Shown here: positions 27,221-35,416 of the stretch, in pieces
Numbering within the stretch: the first letter of the stretch is position 1
How the letters are laid out: each line of letters opens with the position of its first letter
Source of the DNA: Pseudomonadota bacterium
GTDB taxonomy: Bacteria; Pseudomonadota; Gammaproteobacteria; Burkholderiales; Thiobacillaceae
Reading direction: 5' to 3'
DNA: 64,000 bases
Assembly (NCBI GenBank): GCA_021847835.1
Contig: JAJZPR010000007.1
Span: 1 to 64,000 of the forward strand
Position numbers and translations under genes: made by a program
Notes under the pieces: generated by a model
What the model saw: only the letters and a program-made list of their open reading frames with translations
Databases searched by the model: none
Told to the model about the DNA's origin: nothing

Positions 27221-27273
27221 GCTGGAAGGCAAGGCGGCATCCCCGCCGGCGCTTCCGCACCGGAAATCCTGGA
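27221..27273 (+). pseudogene. ispH 3'-region fragment B
   Basis: Resembles ispH around 26284-26343: GCCGGCGCTTCCGCACCGGA then AATCCTGG against GCCGGCGCCTCCGCCCCGGA then AATCCTGG, corresponding to AGASAPEIL. It ends with ACCGGAAATCCTGGA, nearly the same 15 bases that reopen fragment C on the far side of module 2. Confidence 0.7.
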
Positions 27274-27277
27274 CGCC

Positions 27278-27562
27278 CTACCACGCCACCGGCGGTTTTC
27301 GACGTGTGTGAAATGACCGCAGAATCTGCATCTCATCCGCCACCACTCGATACGGCACAAGAAACGGATAACCCAAAACAACCAACTCACGCGTGCCTGG
27401 AACCCTTCCCGCACGTCCGGAGGCAGGAAACGCTGCCAGCGCATCCACTTGTTTGCAAATTTCCTCCATCATGCGGGCGGCCGCTGCCGGGTCTTCCTGA
27501 GCGACATACGCCGCTTCCTCGTCCAGGTTGGCAAGCGCTCGTCTCAGCCACCTAACCCGCAT
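27278..27562 (-). CDS. RelE/ParE-family toxin (module 2)
   Basis: A 94-residue toxin-like protein: MRVRWLRRALANLDEEAAYV, FPASGRAGRVPGTRELVVLG, YPFLVPYRV, a ParE/RelE order. Start at 27562 is chosen for its 11-base overlap with the antitoxin stop; an in-frame start 7 codons upstream is possible. Only distantly similar to module 1, so module 2 is not a recent duplicate of it. Confidence 0.88.
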   Translation of the reverse strand: MRVRWLRRALANLDEEAAYVAQEDPAAAARMMEEICKQVDALAAFPASGRAGRVPGTRELVVLGYPFLVPYRVVADEMQILRSFHTRRKPPVAW

Positions 27563-27791
27563 TGCGCTTCCACTTTGCCGCAATGGCCTTCACTTCCTCA
27601 TCGCTTGCAAAATCTCCCGCTTCAGCTTCCTTGATCGCCTGCACCGTCTCGGCAATCTGCCAGGACTCGCGCTCAACAAAATCCCGGATGGCCTGTCCGG
27701 CAAGAAAGGACTTGGTGCGCCCCGTCGCTTCGGCAAGCGCTTCAAGCTGACGCGATAAATCATCGGCGAGCCGTAATGACATCATTCCCAT
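27552..27791 (-). CDS. ribbon-helix-helix antitoxin (module 2)
   Basis: About 79 residues with an N-terminal RHH/CopG-type domain: MSLRLADDLSRQLEALAEAT then GRTKSFLAGQAIRDFVE. The charged C-terminal half (ASDEEVKAIAAKWK) is toxin-binding by analogy. Start uncertain among several Met codons (27812, 27803, 27791, 27785, 27782); 27791 has a GGGGG stretch about 6 bases upstream. Confidence 0.85.
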   Translation of the reverse strand: MGMMSLRLADDLSRQLEALAEATGRTKSFLAGQAIRDFVERESWQIAETVQAIKEAEAGDFASDEEVKAIAAKWKRNAG

Positions 27792-27805
27792 GGCAACCCC
27801 CATTG

Positions 27806-27848
27806 AATACAATTAATACAATGCAATACATTGCAGTTCAATTGTATT
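27806..27848 (-). promoter_or_regulatory. operator/promoter of toxin-antitoxin module 2
   Basis: AATACAATT (27806-27814) and AATTGTATT (27840-27848) form a perfect inverted pair, with a further CAATG/CATTG pair inside. AT-rich and immediately upstream of the antitoxin, it is a likely autorepression site. Confidence 0.6.
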
Positions 27849-27863
27849 TCCGTTGAAAGCGGG

Positions 27864-27931
27864 TACCGGAAATCCAGGACGTGCGTGTCATCGCTGCCCC
27901 AAACAAACGGGGCCGCTGAAGCGGCCCCGCA
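27864..27931 (-). terminator. ispH fragment C forming the terminator of the pilin operon
   Basis: 27865-27931 follows the ispH end (ACCGGAAATCCAGGA, then TGTCATCGCTGCC, then the hairpin) with several changes. Its hairpin GGGGCCGC-TGAA-GCGGCCCC (27909-27928) lies 18 bases beyond the pilV stop and, on the minus strand, is followed by GTTTGTTTGG. So an ispH-derived coding hairpin now probably terminates the pilin operon. Confidence 0.65.
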
Positions 27932-27945
27932 GGCAGCGGGCCGGA

Positions 27946-30573
27946 TTATCTCCTGGCGGTTACATTGGTTTGTTGTTGCTGTGTTAGCGAGGCACTTCCT
28001 GACGTGCCGTCAATGTCCGCCAGAGCGGAGGTAATTTCCAGCATGGTGCACGACGAGCTTGTCGACGAGCCCGTGCATGGTGAGCCCTCGGGGGAGCGGT
28101 AGGTGTATGCGCCGCCCGCTGCATCGACCTCCACCGTGATATTGCCTGTCCAGCCCTTGGGCACCACGCAGGAGTAGCGCAGCTTCTCGTTTGCACCCGA
28201 GCCTTCCAGCACCTTGTTGGTACACGTGCCGCTGCTGCTACCGCCAAAGGTAATGGCAACTTTGTCCGACGCGATATCGGGCTTAATCCCACCAGACGGG
28301 TTATCCTCCTTATACACAAAACCGGTAATGGTGACCTGCCCGCCGTAGGCAACCACATCGGCGACAGAATAACTTGCATTGACCGTAATCACGCCGCTTG
28401 ATGGAATCGTCAGCTCGGTAGTGGTGGCGTCGTTGAATGTGTAAACGTCACCCGTGCTGTCAAAGGTCAGCGTGCCCGTCCACCCATCCGATACCGTGCA
28501 GGTGTAATACCAAGCATTGTTGTCCGGATCACCGGTTTGCGCGATACAAGCATTGATCACACTGCCAGAGGCCGTGTTCGCGGTCACGGTGATGGGGGAA
28601 GCCGGGCTTCCCGTCTCCGATACGTTCACCGAGCTGTTGCCCTTGAGCACCTTGCCTTTGATGGTGTGTGCCGTGCCGCCGGCCAGGCGCTTGACGAGAA
28701 TCGAGTCCGACAGCGTATTGGCGCTGAGGTTGTCATGGTCATCCGTCCCGAAGCTGACGCCGGGCACATAGCTGGCGCCGGTACGGTTGACCCCGCCCGT
28801 CACGCCGCTGTTGGCAAGCCTGGCCTTGGCCGTGATGGTGGCCTCGCCAGCGGTCGATCCGCTCTGGATGGTGACCTTGCCACGGCTGAAGCTGCCGTAA
28901 TAGCCGTTGACAGGGTCGACGATGGCCTCGATGGCTTCGCTGGTCACGGTCGCGATGCCAGTATTGCCGGAAGTCCAGTCATACAGCAGGGTCAGGTTGG
29001 CTTCGTAGAAAGGCGCGAACTCGAGCCAGGCTTTGTTCGAAGCCGAATGACTGGCGTCGATTTTCTCCAACAGCTTGCCGTAATAATCCGCATCGGGAAT
29101 ATTCAACTCGTTTTCCGAGGTGGCCGGATCATCCTCCGCGCCGTAGATGGTATCCACGTATACTGCGCGGGAAAGCAATTGCACCGGGGCGTCGCCGGAA
29201 GACAGATTCAGATCCCGCCCGCTCAACGGCGTAATGCTGATGCCGGTGCCGGTGTAGTCTTTTCTGACCGCATCCTCGACCACTTCCTCAACCATGTTGA
29301 CATAGCTGTCCAGGTTGGCATCGGTTTGCAAGTAGGAATAAGGCAAAACCGTGACCTTGCGCAATTGCCAGTCCTGCATCACGCGCCAGAAGCCGTCCAC
29401 GCGCATGAGCCTGCAGGATTCCAGATAGGCGCCTGAAGTCACCGCGGCAAACGGCGTCGCCGAGGATAGGCTGGTGTTCTTGGCAGCATCGTTGCAGCCG
29501 GATGTGCTGCCCACGCCGCCGCTTACACACTTGGAATACCAGTAGTGGTTGTGGTCGCCCGAAGTGTAGTTGTCAGACGGACGCTGCGGGTCGTATTTCG
29601 GATAGGCATTGCTGTCCAGATCATGATGATCGCGGCAGCAGATATCGCATTTGTCGGGCTGGCCGGTGCCCTTCACGCCGGTAACCTTTTCGACCTCTTC
29701 GCCAACCTTGGTCTCCAACGTGCTGCCGTTCCATACCTTGCGGGTCGGCGTATAAGCTTTCGCCGTCCCGCTGTTGAATTGGCACTCGCAGGTGACCGTC
29801 GCGAACTCTTCCTGTGAATCCTTCGTGTAGCTGCCAGTTTTGCCCGAGTAAATCACTGAATCGAAGCTGACTTCGATGCCTCTTCCGCTTTGAGACACTT
29901 CCGGCAATGGCTTGCTGGATTCCTTGAACTTGTCGCCACCCGAACTGATCGGCACCGGCACGGCGTCCGGCACGCCCACGGGCGTGTACTTCACCTTGGG
30001 CCCCGGCGAGGCTGCGGGATTGGCGGCGGTGCGCGTCACATCGGAGGGATCCACCCCATAGATGGCGCCCTGCAGGCTGGTGGTCTGGTCGACACCCTTG
30101 TTGTCGGTCCATTTGATGGTGACGGTCACCAGTTTGAAGTCGGCGTCGGTGCAAGCGGCATCGACAACTGGTGCGCCCCCGGCGGTTTCGGAGTAGCAGG
30201 CCACCGTCCAGGCGCGGGTATAAGCGGTGCCTGAAACCGTGGCCGTCGCCGCCGGCAGCAGAAGGCCGCCGACGCCGTCCTCCTGCCCGCCGGCATCGGC
30301 CGCGATTTCGGTGTAACAGAAGGTGCCGGCGGCACATTCATTGGCTGCGGTATCTGGATCATCCTTGAGCAAGGAAAAGCTTTTCAGGTCGTCGAGCTTT
30401 TCCTGCGCCAGGCTGGTGGCGACCATGCGCATCTTGACGAGCGTACCGTCCTGCAGCGCCACTGCATGAAAGCCTGCCAGCGCCAGCAGGCCTATGCCCA
30501 GCACGATGGCCGAGAACAGGGCTTCGATGAGGGTGAAACCACGCTGGTTTTTAATGTTGAGGGGGCTGGCCAT
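27946..30573 (-). CDS. pilV: very large PilV-type minor pilin
   Basis: An 875-residue type IV prepilin-like protein. The N-terminus has the PilD cleavage site QRG-FTLIEALFSAIVLGIGLL and the PilV continuation LVKMRMVATSLAQEKLDDLK. Usual PilV proteins are about 150-200 residues; the rest here is a long Cys-, Thr- and Ser-rich ectodomain. Near residues 635-735 and 745-845 two similar segments occur, marked CTVSDGWTGTLTF and CVVPKGWTGNITV, suggesting tandem Ig-like or other beta domains. Start at 30573 has GGAG 6 bases upstream. Last gene of the operon; likely a pilus-tip adhesin. Confidence 0.85.
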   Translation of the reverse strand: MASPLNIKNQRGFTLIEALFSAIVLGIGLLALAGFHAVALQDGTLVKMRMVATSLAQEKLDDLKSFSLLKDDPDTAANECAAGTFCYTEIAADAGGQEDGVGGLLLPAATATVSGTAYTRAWTVACYSETAGGAPVVDAACTDADFKLVTVTIKWTDNKGVDQTTSLQGAIYGVDPSDVTRTAANPAASPGPKVKYTPVGVPDAVPVPISSGGDKFKESSKPLPEVSQSGRGIEVSFDSVIYSGKTGSYTKDSQEEFATVTCECQFNSGTAKAYTPTRKVWNGSTLETKVGEEVEKVTGVKGTGQPDKCDICCRDHHDLDSNAYPKYDPQRPSDNYTSGDHNHYWYSKCVSGGVGSTSGCNDAAKNTSLSSATPFAAVTSGAYLESCRLMRVDGFWRVMQDWQLRKVTVLPYSYLQTDANLDSYVNMVEEVVEDAVRKDYTGTGISITPLSGRDLNLSSGDAPVQLLSRAVYVDTIYGAEDDPATSENELNIPDADYYGKLLEKIDASHSASNKAWLEFAPFYEANLTLLYDWTSGNTGIATVTSEAIEAIVDPVNGYYGSFSRGKVTIQSGSTAGEATITAKARLANSGVTGGVNRTGASYVPGVSFGTDDHDNLSANTLSDSILVKRLAGGTAHTIKGKVLKGNSSVNVSETGSPASPITVTANTASGSVINACIAQTGDPDNNAWYYTCTVSDGWTGTLTFDSTGDVYTFNDATTTELTIPSSGVITVNASYSVADVVAYGGQVTITGFVYKEDNPSGGIKPDIASDKVAITFGGSSSGTCTNKVLEGSGANEKLRYSCVVPKGWTGNITVEVDAAGGAYTYRSPEGSPCTGSSTSSSCTMLEITSALADIDGTSGSASLTQQQQTNVTARR

Positions 30574-30583
30574 GGCCATCTCC

Positions 30584-31837
30584 TTAGGGCTTCTGCACGT
30601 CCGACCAGCCTCCGGGGAGTCTGGCCAATGCGCGACTGGTAGGGTCATGCCACAGTTTTTCCAGGACGCTCGAGTCGTACTTCAGCACGAATCCGCCGGT
30701 CAACTGGAGGTCGACGCCCTTATAGGCGAGTATCGCGCCATGCAGGGTCGCATTGCCGTTTGCGATGAGCTTGGGCACACCGCCAGCGGGATCGAACAGG
30801 AATAGCAGGCCGTAGAACTGCTCCCCCGCGTTGAAGGTGGTATCGCCTTCCACTACCAGCAAGACCGGCTTGTCCGGCTTACCCACGTTGCCGGGCGGGT
30901 TGCAGTCACCGGTAACCCAGTGCAGGCCGGAGGAAGCGGTATTCAGGCCGGCGCAATTGGCCGCCACGGTGGCCTGATCCTTGATTTTCTGATAATCCGA
31001 GGCAGGTACGCCGAAGAGGAACTTGAACAGATCGGTCGGGAAGTTGGGGTCGCTGGCAACCAGATCGGGGCCGCTTTTGCCGTTCTTGCTGAGCGCCTCG
31101 CCCGACGGGCAGGCCGAGCCGTCGAAGTCGCCGATATGGCAACTGGCGAAACTGCCGCCGGGTGTGATGCTGCTGTCAGACCACGCCGTAACCGGCACGC
31201 CGGAGCCGCCGCCGTTGGAATTGGTGATGATGCTGTAATTGCCGGAGAGCGGAATGTTGCTGGCCGCGGCAAGCGGGGTTTCCACATTGCCGATGATGAG
31301 CGGGTAGAAATATACGCCCTGCTTGGCAATGGCGTTGCTGGTGCCGTCGGCCGAGGCGCCCCTGGCGACGATGTTGTAGACCAGCATGTTGCTGTCGCCG
31401 GCGGTCGGCGTCATCAGGTACAGGTCGAAACTGCCCTGGTCCGGCGCCTTGACCAGCCCGCTTTTGATGGTGAGGTAGCTCCAGTTCGCGCGCTCGCCGC
31501 TGCGGATGGTAACGCAGGGCGCGACGGTCTCGCCGCCAGTGCAGGCAGTCCAGCCGGAATCGTTGGCGTCACTCACGTCGTTGTCATTGTTGGCATCCAG
31601 GCCGATCGAACCGATGCGGCCGCGGTTGATGCTGAGCACGCTGAAGCCCTGTTCCAGCCCGGACTCCGCGGCGGTCAGCGCCTCGCGTGTGCGGTAGTCG
31701 TTGGCTGCAGAACGGGTGTCCAGCACCAGTATGCCGGCGCCATACAGCGCCAGCAGGCTCAGCAGCACCACCAGCACCAGCGTGACCACCAGGGAAACGC
31801 CTTGCTGACGGAAAAGGGTGGGAGACTGGATTTTCAT
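30584..31837 (-). CDS. pilX: PilX-like pilus assembly protein
   Basis: A 417-residue protein with the PilX N-terminus: QQGVSLVVTLVLVVLLSLLA then EALTAAESGLEQG. Roughly twice the usual PilX length; the ectodomain contains four or more cysteines, and near the C-terminus FYGLLFLFDP and ILAYKGVDLQL look like beta-helix strands. Start at 31837 (MKIQSPTLF) lies 5 bases after the pilW stop. Confidence 0.85.
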   Translation of the reverse strand: MKIQSPTLFRQQGVSLVVTLVLVVLLSLLALYGAGILVLDTRSAANDYRTREALTAAESGLEQGFSVLSINRGRIGSIGLDANNDNDVSDANDSGWTACTGGETVAPCVTIRSGERANWSYLTIKSGLVKAPDQGSFDLYLMTPTAGDSNMLVYNIVARGASADGTSNAIAKQGVYFYPLIIGNVETPLAAASNIPLSGNYSIITNSNGGGSGVPVTAWSDSSITPGGSFASCHIGDFDGSACPSGEALSKNGKSGPDLVASDPNFPTDLFKFLFGVPASDYQKIKDQATVAANCAGLNTASSGLHWVTGDCNPPGNVGKPDKPVLLVVEGDTTFNAGEQFYGLLFLFDPAGGVPKLIANGNATLHGAILAYKGVDLQLTGGFVLKYDSSVLEKLWHDPTSRALARLPGGWSDVQKP

Positions 31838-31842
31838 GATTC

Positions 31843-32721
31843 TCAACTCACGCTGTCGTTGCGCACGCGGATGGTTTCCTGCAGGGTGCGTTTCACGCTG
31901 CTGTCGGATTTGAGCTCTCCGGTGATGCTGATGGTGTATTCGCGTATCGAAACCGTCAGGCCGGAGCTGCCCAGGGTGGACGAGGTGTTCTCGGTCACCG
32001 AGAAGCCGTTCACGACGACGAAATTGTCGTCCGTGATTTTTTCCCACGAGCCGTTTGCGCAAACGGAATCCGAACCGGAAAAGCGAATCTTTACGGCATT
32101 GCCGTCCAGCTTGTAGCCGAAGTATTCGTCGCTGCCATAGGCGCCATCGAGTTTCTGGTCAAGGACGAACAGCACACAATTGCCGTCCCGGCTGATGACG
32201 GATTGCGGCCTCAGGATGCCCCAGCTGCCCTTGGCAACACCGTCGGTCGCCGTCACCGTGGCGGGCCATGTGCCGGCAAGCGATACCGTGTAGGTTTTGG
32301 CGCTGCCGTCATACGCGGTGATCTCGCCCCGATGCAGGTTTCCGTCACTGTCGATGTGGATAAGCGTGCCGCCGACGATCGTACCGGCAAGATCGCCAAG
32401 ATGATTGATGCCCGGGGTATCGGCTTTACTGGTGCTTACGGTGGCAGTGCCGCTATTGGCGCTGAGGGTGAGGGGAATGGCCATGCTGACCTGGACGGCA
32501 TCGGTCGCGGCATCCCAGGAGGTGGCGCGCCGCAGGTCGCGCGAGACCATCTGCATGGTCTGGCGCAAATCCTGCTCCAGCCGTGCCATCTTGATGCTGT
32601 CGTTGCTGCTGCGCAAGGTCGTGAACAGCATTTGCACGGCCGCGCCCACCACGATCATGCCCACCGCGATGCCGATCAGCAGTTCGGCGATACCGAAGCC
32701 TTTCTGGCGTGTCATGGACAT
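31843..32721 (-). CDS. pilW: PilW-type minor pilin
   Basis: A 292-residue prepilin with cleavage site QKG-FGIAELLIGIAVGMIV and the PilW helix MARLEQDLRQTMQMVSRDLR followed by a beta ectodomain. GGAGG lies 9 bases before the ATG at 32721; a second ATG at 32715 overlaps the fimT stop as ATGA and is an alternative. It contributes to the pilus-initiating tip complex. Confidence 0.9.
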   Translation of the reverse strand: MSMTRQKGFGIAELLIGIAVGMIVVGAAVQMLFTTLRSSNDSIKMARLEQDLRQTMQMVSRDLRRATSWDAATDAVQVSMAIPLTLSANSGTATVSTSKADTPGINHLGDLAGTIVGGTLIHIDSDGNLHRGEITAYDGSAKTYTVSLAGTWPATVTATDGVAKGSWGILRPQSVISRDGNCVLFVLDQKLDGAYGSDEYFGYKLDGNAVKIRFSGSDSVCANGSWEKITDDNFVVVNGFSVTENTSSTLGSSGLTVSIREYTISITGELKSDSSVKRTLQETIRVRNDSVS

Positions 32722-33287
32722 TTCGCATATCCTCCCATGAAAGCAGCGGCCGGCGAGCACATCCTGATCCGCCCCTGTTTGCTCACCACCACGTGGATCT
32801 GCTGCCCGCCGGCCGACACGACCTCGACGGTTTCCCCCGTTCCGACGAGCGAGCCGCGCACGGGGTCGAATTGAAAGGCGTAACCGTTATCGGGATCGTC
32901 GAGCAGCACGCCCTTGTAATCGGCGCTGGAGACGACGCGATCTACGCCGTCTATCTGGCAGGAGCCGGCCGCAGTGCAGTTGCAGGTCGTGCCTGCGACC
33001 ATGCCCAGGCACCAGGTGGCGCCTCCACCCGAGACCCTGAACTCCGTGCTCACCATGGCATTGCGCTTGATGGCCTCGCTCTTCGCATTGACCAGGAAAG
33101 CGCTGATGGTTTCGGCCGCGCGCTTGGCGCGGTATTTCTCGAAATACGCCGTGAACGAAGGCGTGGCGAGCGCGAGCAGGATGCCCAGAATGGCGATGAC
33201 CGTCATCATTTCGATGAGGGTGAAGCCCTGCCCCGCCCTCGGCATTGGAGCGCCGGCACCGCGTTGTGGAAGACCCCGGATGCGCAT
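32712..33287 (-). CDS. fimT: FimT/GspH-type minor pilin
   Basis: A 191-residue prepilin: GQG-FTLIEMMTVIAILGILLA, then the FimT/GspH-like KRAAETISAFLVNAKSEAIK and a C-terminal GRIRMCSPAA segment. Four or more cysteines in the ectodomain could form disulfides. Start at 33287 has GGAAG 8 bases upstream; ATG at 33293 would overlap the pilE-like stop. Confidence 0.9.
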   Translation of the reverse strand: MRIRGLPQRGAGAPMPRAGQGFTLIEMMTVIAILGILLALATPSFTAYFEKYRAKRAAETISAFLVNAKSEAIKRNAMVSTEFRVSGGGATWCLGMVAGTTCNCTAAGSCQIDGVDRVVSSADYKGVLLDDPDNGYAFQFDPVRGSLVGTGETVEVVSAGGQQIHVVVSKQGRIRMCSPAAAFMGGYAKCP

Positions 33288-33289
33288 CG

Positions 33290-33757
33290 TCATTTCTTCC
33301 AGCATACTGCCGGCCCTTTGACGCCGTTCTGGTCGAGCGTCAATTCCTTGCAGGATGTGCCGTCCCCGGTTTTGTCGTTGACCTGGCTTTTGCCGGCAAC
33401 AGCCGTGGCCTTGATGGTGTAGGTGCTGCCGGTGGTGTTTTCAATGGTGTAGGTGTAATAGTCGTTGGTGCCGGTGAACCCGGCATTGGCCGGCGTGTTG
33501 GTTGTCGCGGTATTGGTCGTGTCCGCGTCACTCCTGTAGGAGATTTTGTTGGCCCGCCACTTTTCCATGCCAACGCGCATTTGCTGCATTTCTGACTGCG
33601 CCTGGGCGCGGCGCGACTCGAGCAAATATCTGCTGAAGTTTGGCATCGCAATGGCCAGCAGAATGCCCAGAACGACAATCGCGATCATCAGTTCGATCAG
33701 GGTGAAGCCCCGGGCGAATTCCTTGCGTTTTTTTGCGGGTGTCATGCTCGATCCCAT
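33290..33757 (-). CDS. pilE: type IV pilin, PilE-like
   Basis: A 155-residue prepilin: ARG-FTLIELMIAIVVLGILL, MPNFSRYLLESRRAQAQSEM, a short Thr/Asn-rich ectodomain, and the C-terminal cysteine in PAVCWKK forming the D-region with an upstream Cys (TSCKEL). GAGGAG lies 9 bases before the chosen ATG at 33757. In related operons pilE is last; here it is first. Confidence 0.9.
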   Translation of the reverse strand: MGSSMTPAKKRKEFARGFTLIELMIAIVVLGILLAIAMPNFSRYLLESRRAQAQSEMQQMRVGMEKWRANKISYRSDADTTNTATTNTPANAGFTGTNDYYTYTIENTTGSTYTIKATAVAGKSQVNDKTGDGTSCKELTLDQNGVKGPAVCWKK

Positions 33758-33832
33758 CACGGGTTTCTCCTCAGTATCACTGTAGCGCCCAACCCCGCCG
33801 GCAAGCCAGCCGGGACGGACAAACGGCCACTT

Positions 33833-33841
33833 TGCTAGAAT
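33833..33841 (+). promoter_or_regulatory. extended -10 element for thiO
   Basis: TGCTAGAAT is an extended -10 (TGn plus TAGAAT) 25 bases before the thiO start, in the 109-base divergent gap between the pilin operon and thiO. No good -35 is seen, which is tolerable for extended -10 promoters. Confidence 0.4.
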
Positions 33842-33866
33842 CAACGGAAATCACCGGAGTCTGGCG

Positions 33867-34928
33867 TTGAAACGGAACTTCTTCATTATCGGCGGCGGCG
33901 TCGCGGGCTTGAGCGTGGCCTATGCACTTTTGCGGCAGGGGCAGGCAGTGACGGTTGCCGACCACAGGCAGCCCGGCCAGTCTTCCTGGGCGGGTGCGGG
34001 CATCCTGTGTCCGCTGCTGCCCTGGGATTACGAGGAGGCCGTGAACCGCCTGGCATTCGAGGGCATGCGTGCGTGGCCGGACTGGGCGGCTGCGCTGGCC
34101 AGGGAAGGCATCGATGCGGAGTATTGGGCCTGCGGCATGGAGGTCGTGGCCGAGGGTCTGGATTCGGACGCCGCGCTGGCCTGGTGCCGACAGCATGATT
34201 TCCCGGCCGGGCAGCTTTCCGAAAACCGCCTGTGGCTGCCGGACGTGGCGCAGATGCGCAACCCCCGCCTGGTCACGGCGCTGAGTACCGCGGTCATCAG
34301 CCTTGGCGGCGCGATACTGCCGGAACGCAAAATCACCGATCTGCACATGAAGGATGGCCGGGCGGTTGCGGCGCTGGCCGGACAATCCGAATACGTCGCC
34401 GATGTCTTTGTCTGGGCGGGCGGCGCCTGGGCGGGACAGGTGCTTGGCGGAATGGCCCCCGTGCCCAATACCCGCCCGGTGCGCGGGCAGATGCTGCTGT
34501 ACGCGCCGGGCAGCCACACGCTGAAGCATATTGTCTACCGACACGACGGGCTGTATCTGGTGCCGCGCCGGGACGGGCACCTGCTCGCCGGCAGCACGGT
34601 GGAGGATGTCGGCTTCGATGCCGGCACCACGCCTGAAATCCTGCACCAGTTGCACAAGGCGGCCTGCGACCTGCTGCCCGAACTGTGCGGGCATCGGCCC
34701 GTGCGCTCCTGGGCCGGCCTGCGCCCGGGCAGCCCGAACAACATCCCGGTCATCGACCGGCACCCGGCCTATGACAACGTCTGGGTGAACACGGGGCATT
34801 TCCGTTACGGCGTGACCATGGCGCCCGCCGGCAGCAGGCTGCTGGTGGAACAGATGCTGGGGCTGTCGCCGCACATCGATCCTGCGCCCTATTCCTGGCA
34901 GGCCGCGCTGGGCCGCAGCTGGCAATAG
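33867..34928 (+). CDS. thiO: glycine oxidase ThiO-like FAD oxidoreductase
   Basis: A 353-residue DAO-family flavoenzyme. FAD-binding FIIGGGVAGLSVAYALL at the N-terminus, the WAGAGILCPLLPWDY stretch and the C-terminal GHFRYGVTMAPAGSRLLVEQ are typical of ThiO, which makes the glycine imine for the thiazole of thiamine. Start is TTG at 33867 with GGAG 7 bases upstream. No other thi gene is in the window, so another D-amino-acid oxidase role is possible. Confidence 0.85.
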   Translation: MKRNFFIIGGGVAGLSVAYALLRQGQAVTVADHRQPGQSSWAGAGILCPLLPWDYEEAVNRLAFEGMRAWPDWAAALAREGIDAEYWACGMEVVAEGLDSDAALAWCRQHDFPAGQLSENRLWLPDVAQMRNPRLVTALSTAVISLGGAILPERKITDLHMKDGRAVAALAGQSEYVADVFVWAGGAWAGQVLGGMAPVPNTRPVRGQMLLYAPGSHTLKHIVYRHDGLYLVPRRDGHLLAGSTVEDVGFDAGTTPEILHQLHKAACDLLPELCGHRPVRSWAGLRPGSPNNIPVIDRHPAYDNVWVNTGHFRYGVTMAPAGSRLLVEQMLGLSPHIDPAPYSWQAALGRSWQ

Positions 34929-35011
34929 CTGCCGATGTCCTTCACCGCCACCCTGCCCTCTTTCACTCTGAAAATTCCGCCGTCTCGCCTCTTTGCTTCT
35001 CGGAGAACAGG

Positions 35012-35415
35012 GTCCCCCTCCCAACCTCCCCCACACAGTGGGGGAGGGGCGATGGACCCCCTCCCCACTTCGTGGGGAGGGCCGGGGTGGGCTCAGGGCA
35101 ACCCAGCAAAAGACCCCCTCCCCACTCCGTGGGGAGGGCTGGGGTGGGGAAACCTCTCCCTCCCAACCTCCCCCACCATGTGGGGGAGGGGCAAACGAAT
35201 TCAGCCCAAACCCTCAATGCCCCTCCCAACCTCCCCCACCGTGTGGGGGAGGGGCGATGGACCTCCTCCCCTCTCGCAGGGGAGGGCCGGGGTGGGCTCA
35301 GGACAGTTCGGCCTTAGACCCCTCCCCTCTCGCAGGGGAGGGTCGGGGTGGGCTCAGGGCAGTTCGGCCTTAGACCCCCTCCCCTCTTGCAGGGGAGGGT
35401 TGGGGTGGGGTAAGC
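35012..35415. repeat. second cluster of palindromic repeats
   Basis: The 488-base gap between thiO and the ELM1-like gene is filled by at least eight units in both orientations. Stems are CTCCCCC/GGGGGAG or CTCCCC/GGGGAG; loops vary (ACACAGT, ACCATGT, ACCGTGT, ACTTCGT, ACTCCGT, TCGCA, TTGCA). Spacers include CAAACGAATTCAG, AACCCAGCAAAAGACC and CAGTTCGGCCTTAGACC. The final unit ends GGGGTAAGCC directly at the next ATG. No gene is seen inside. Confidence 0.92.
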
Positions 35416-35416
35416 C

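Noticed and set aside
26449-27945. Insertion sequence or integron around the toxin-antitoxin genes
   Set aside because: No transposase, integrase or attC-like element is visible; the only boundaries are ispH-derived direct repeats.
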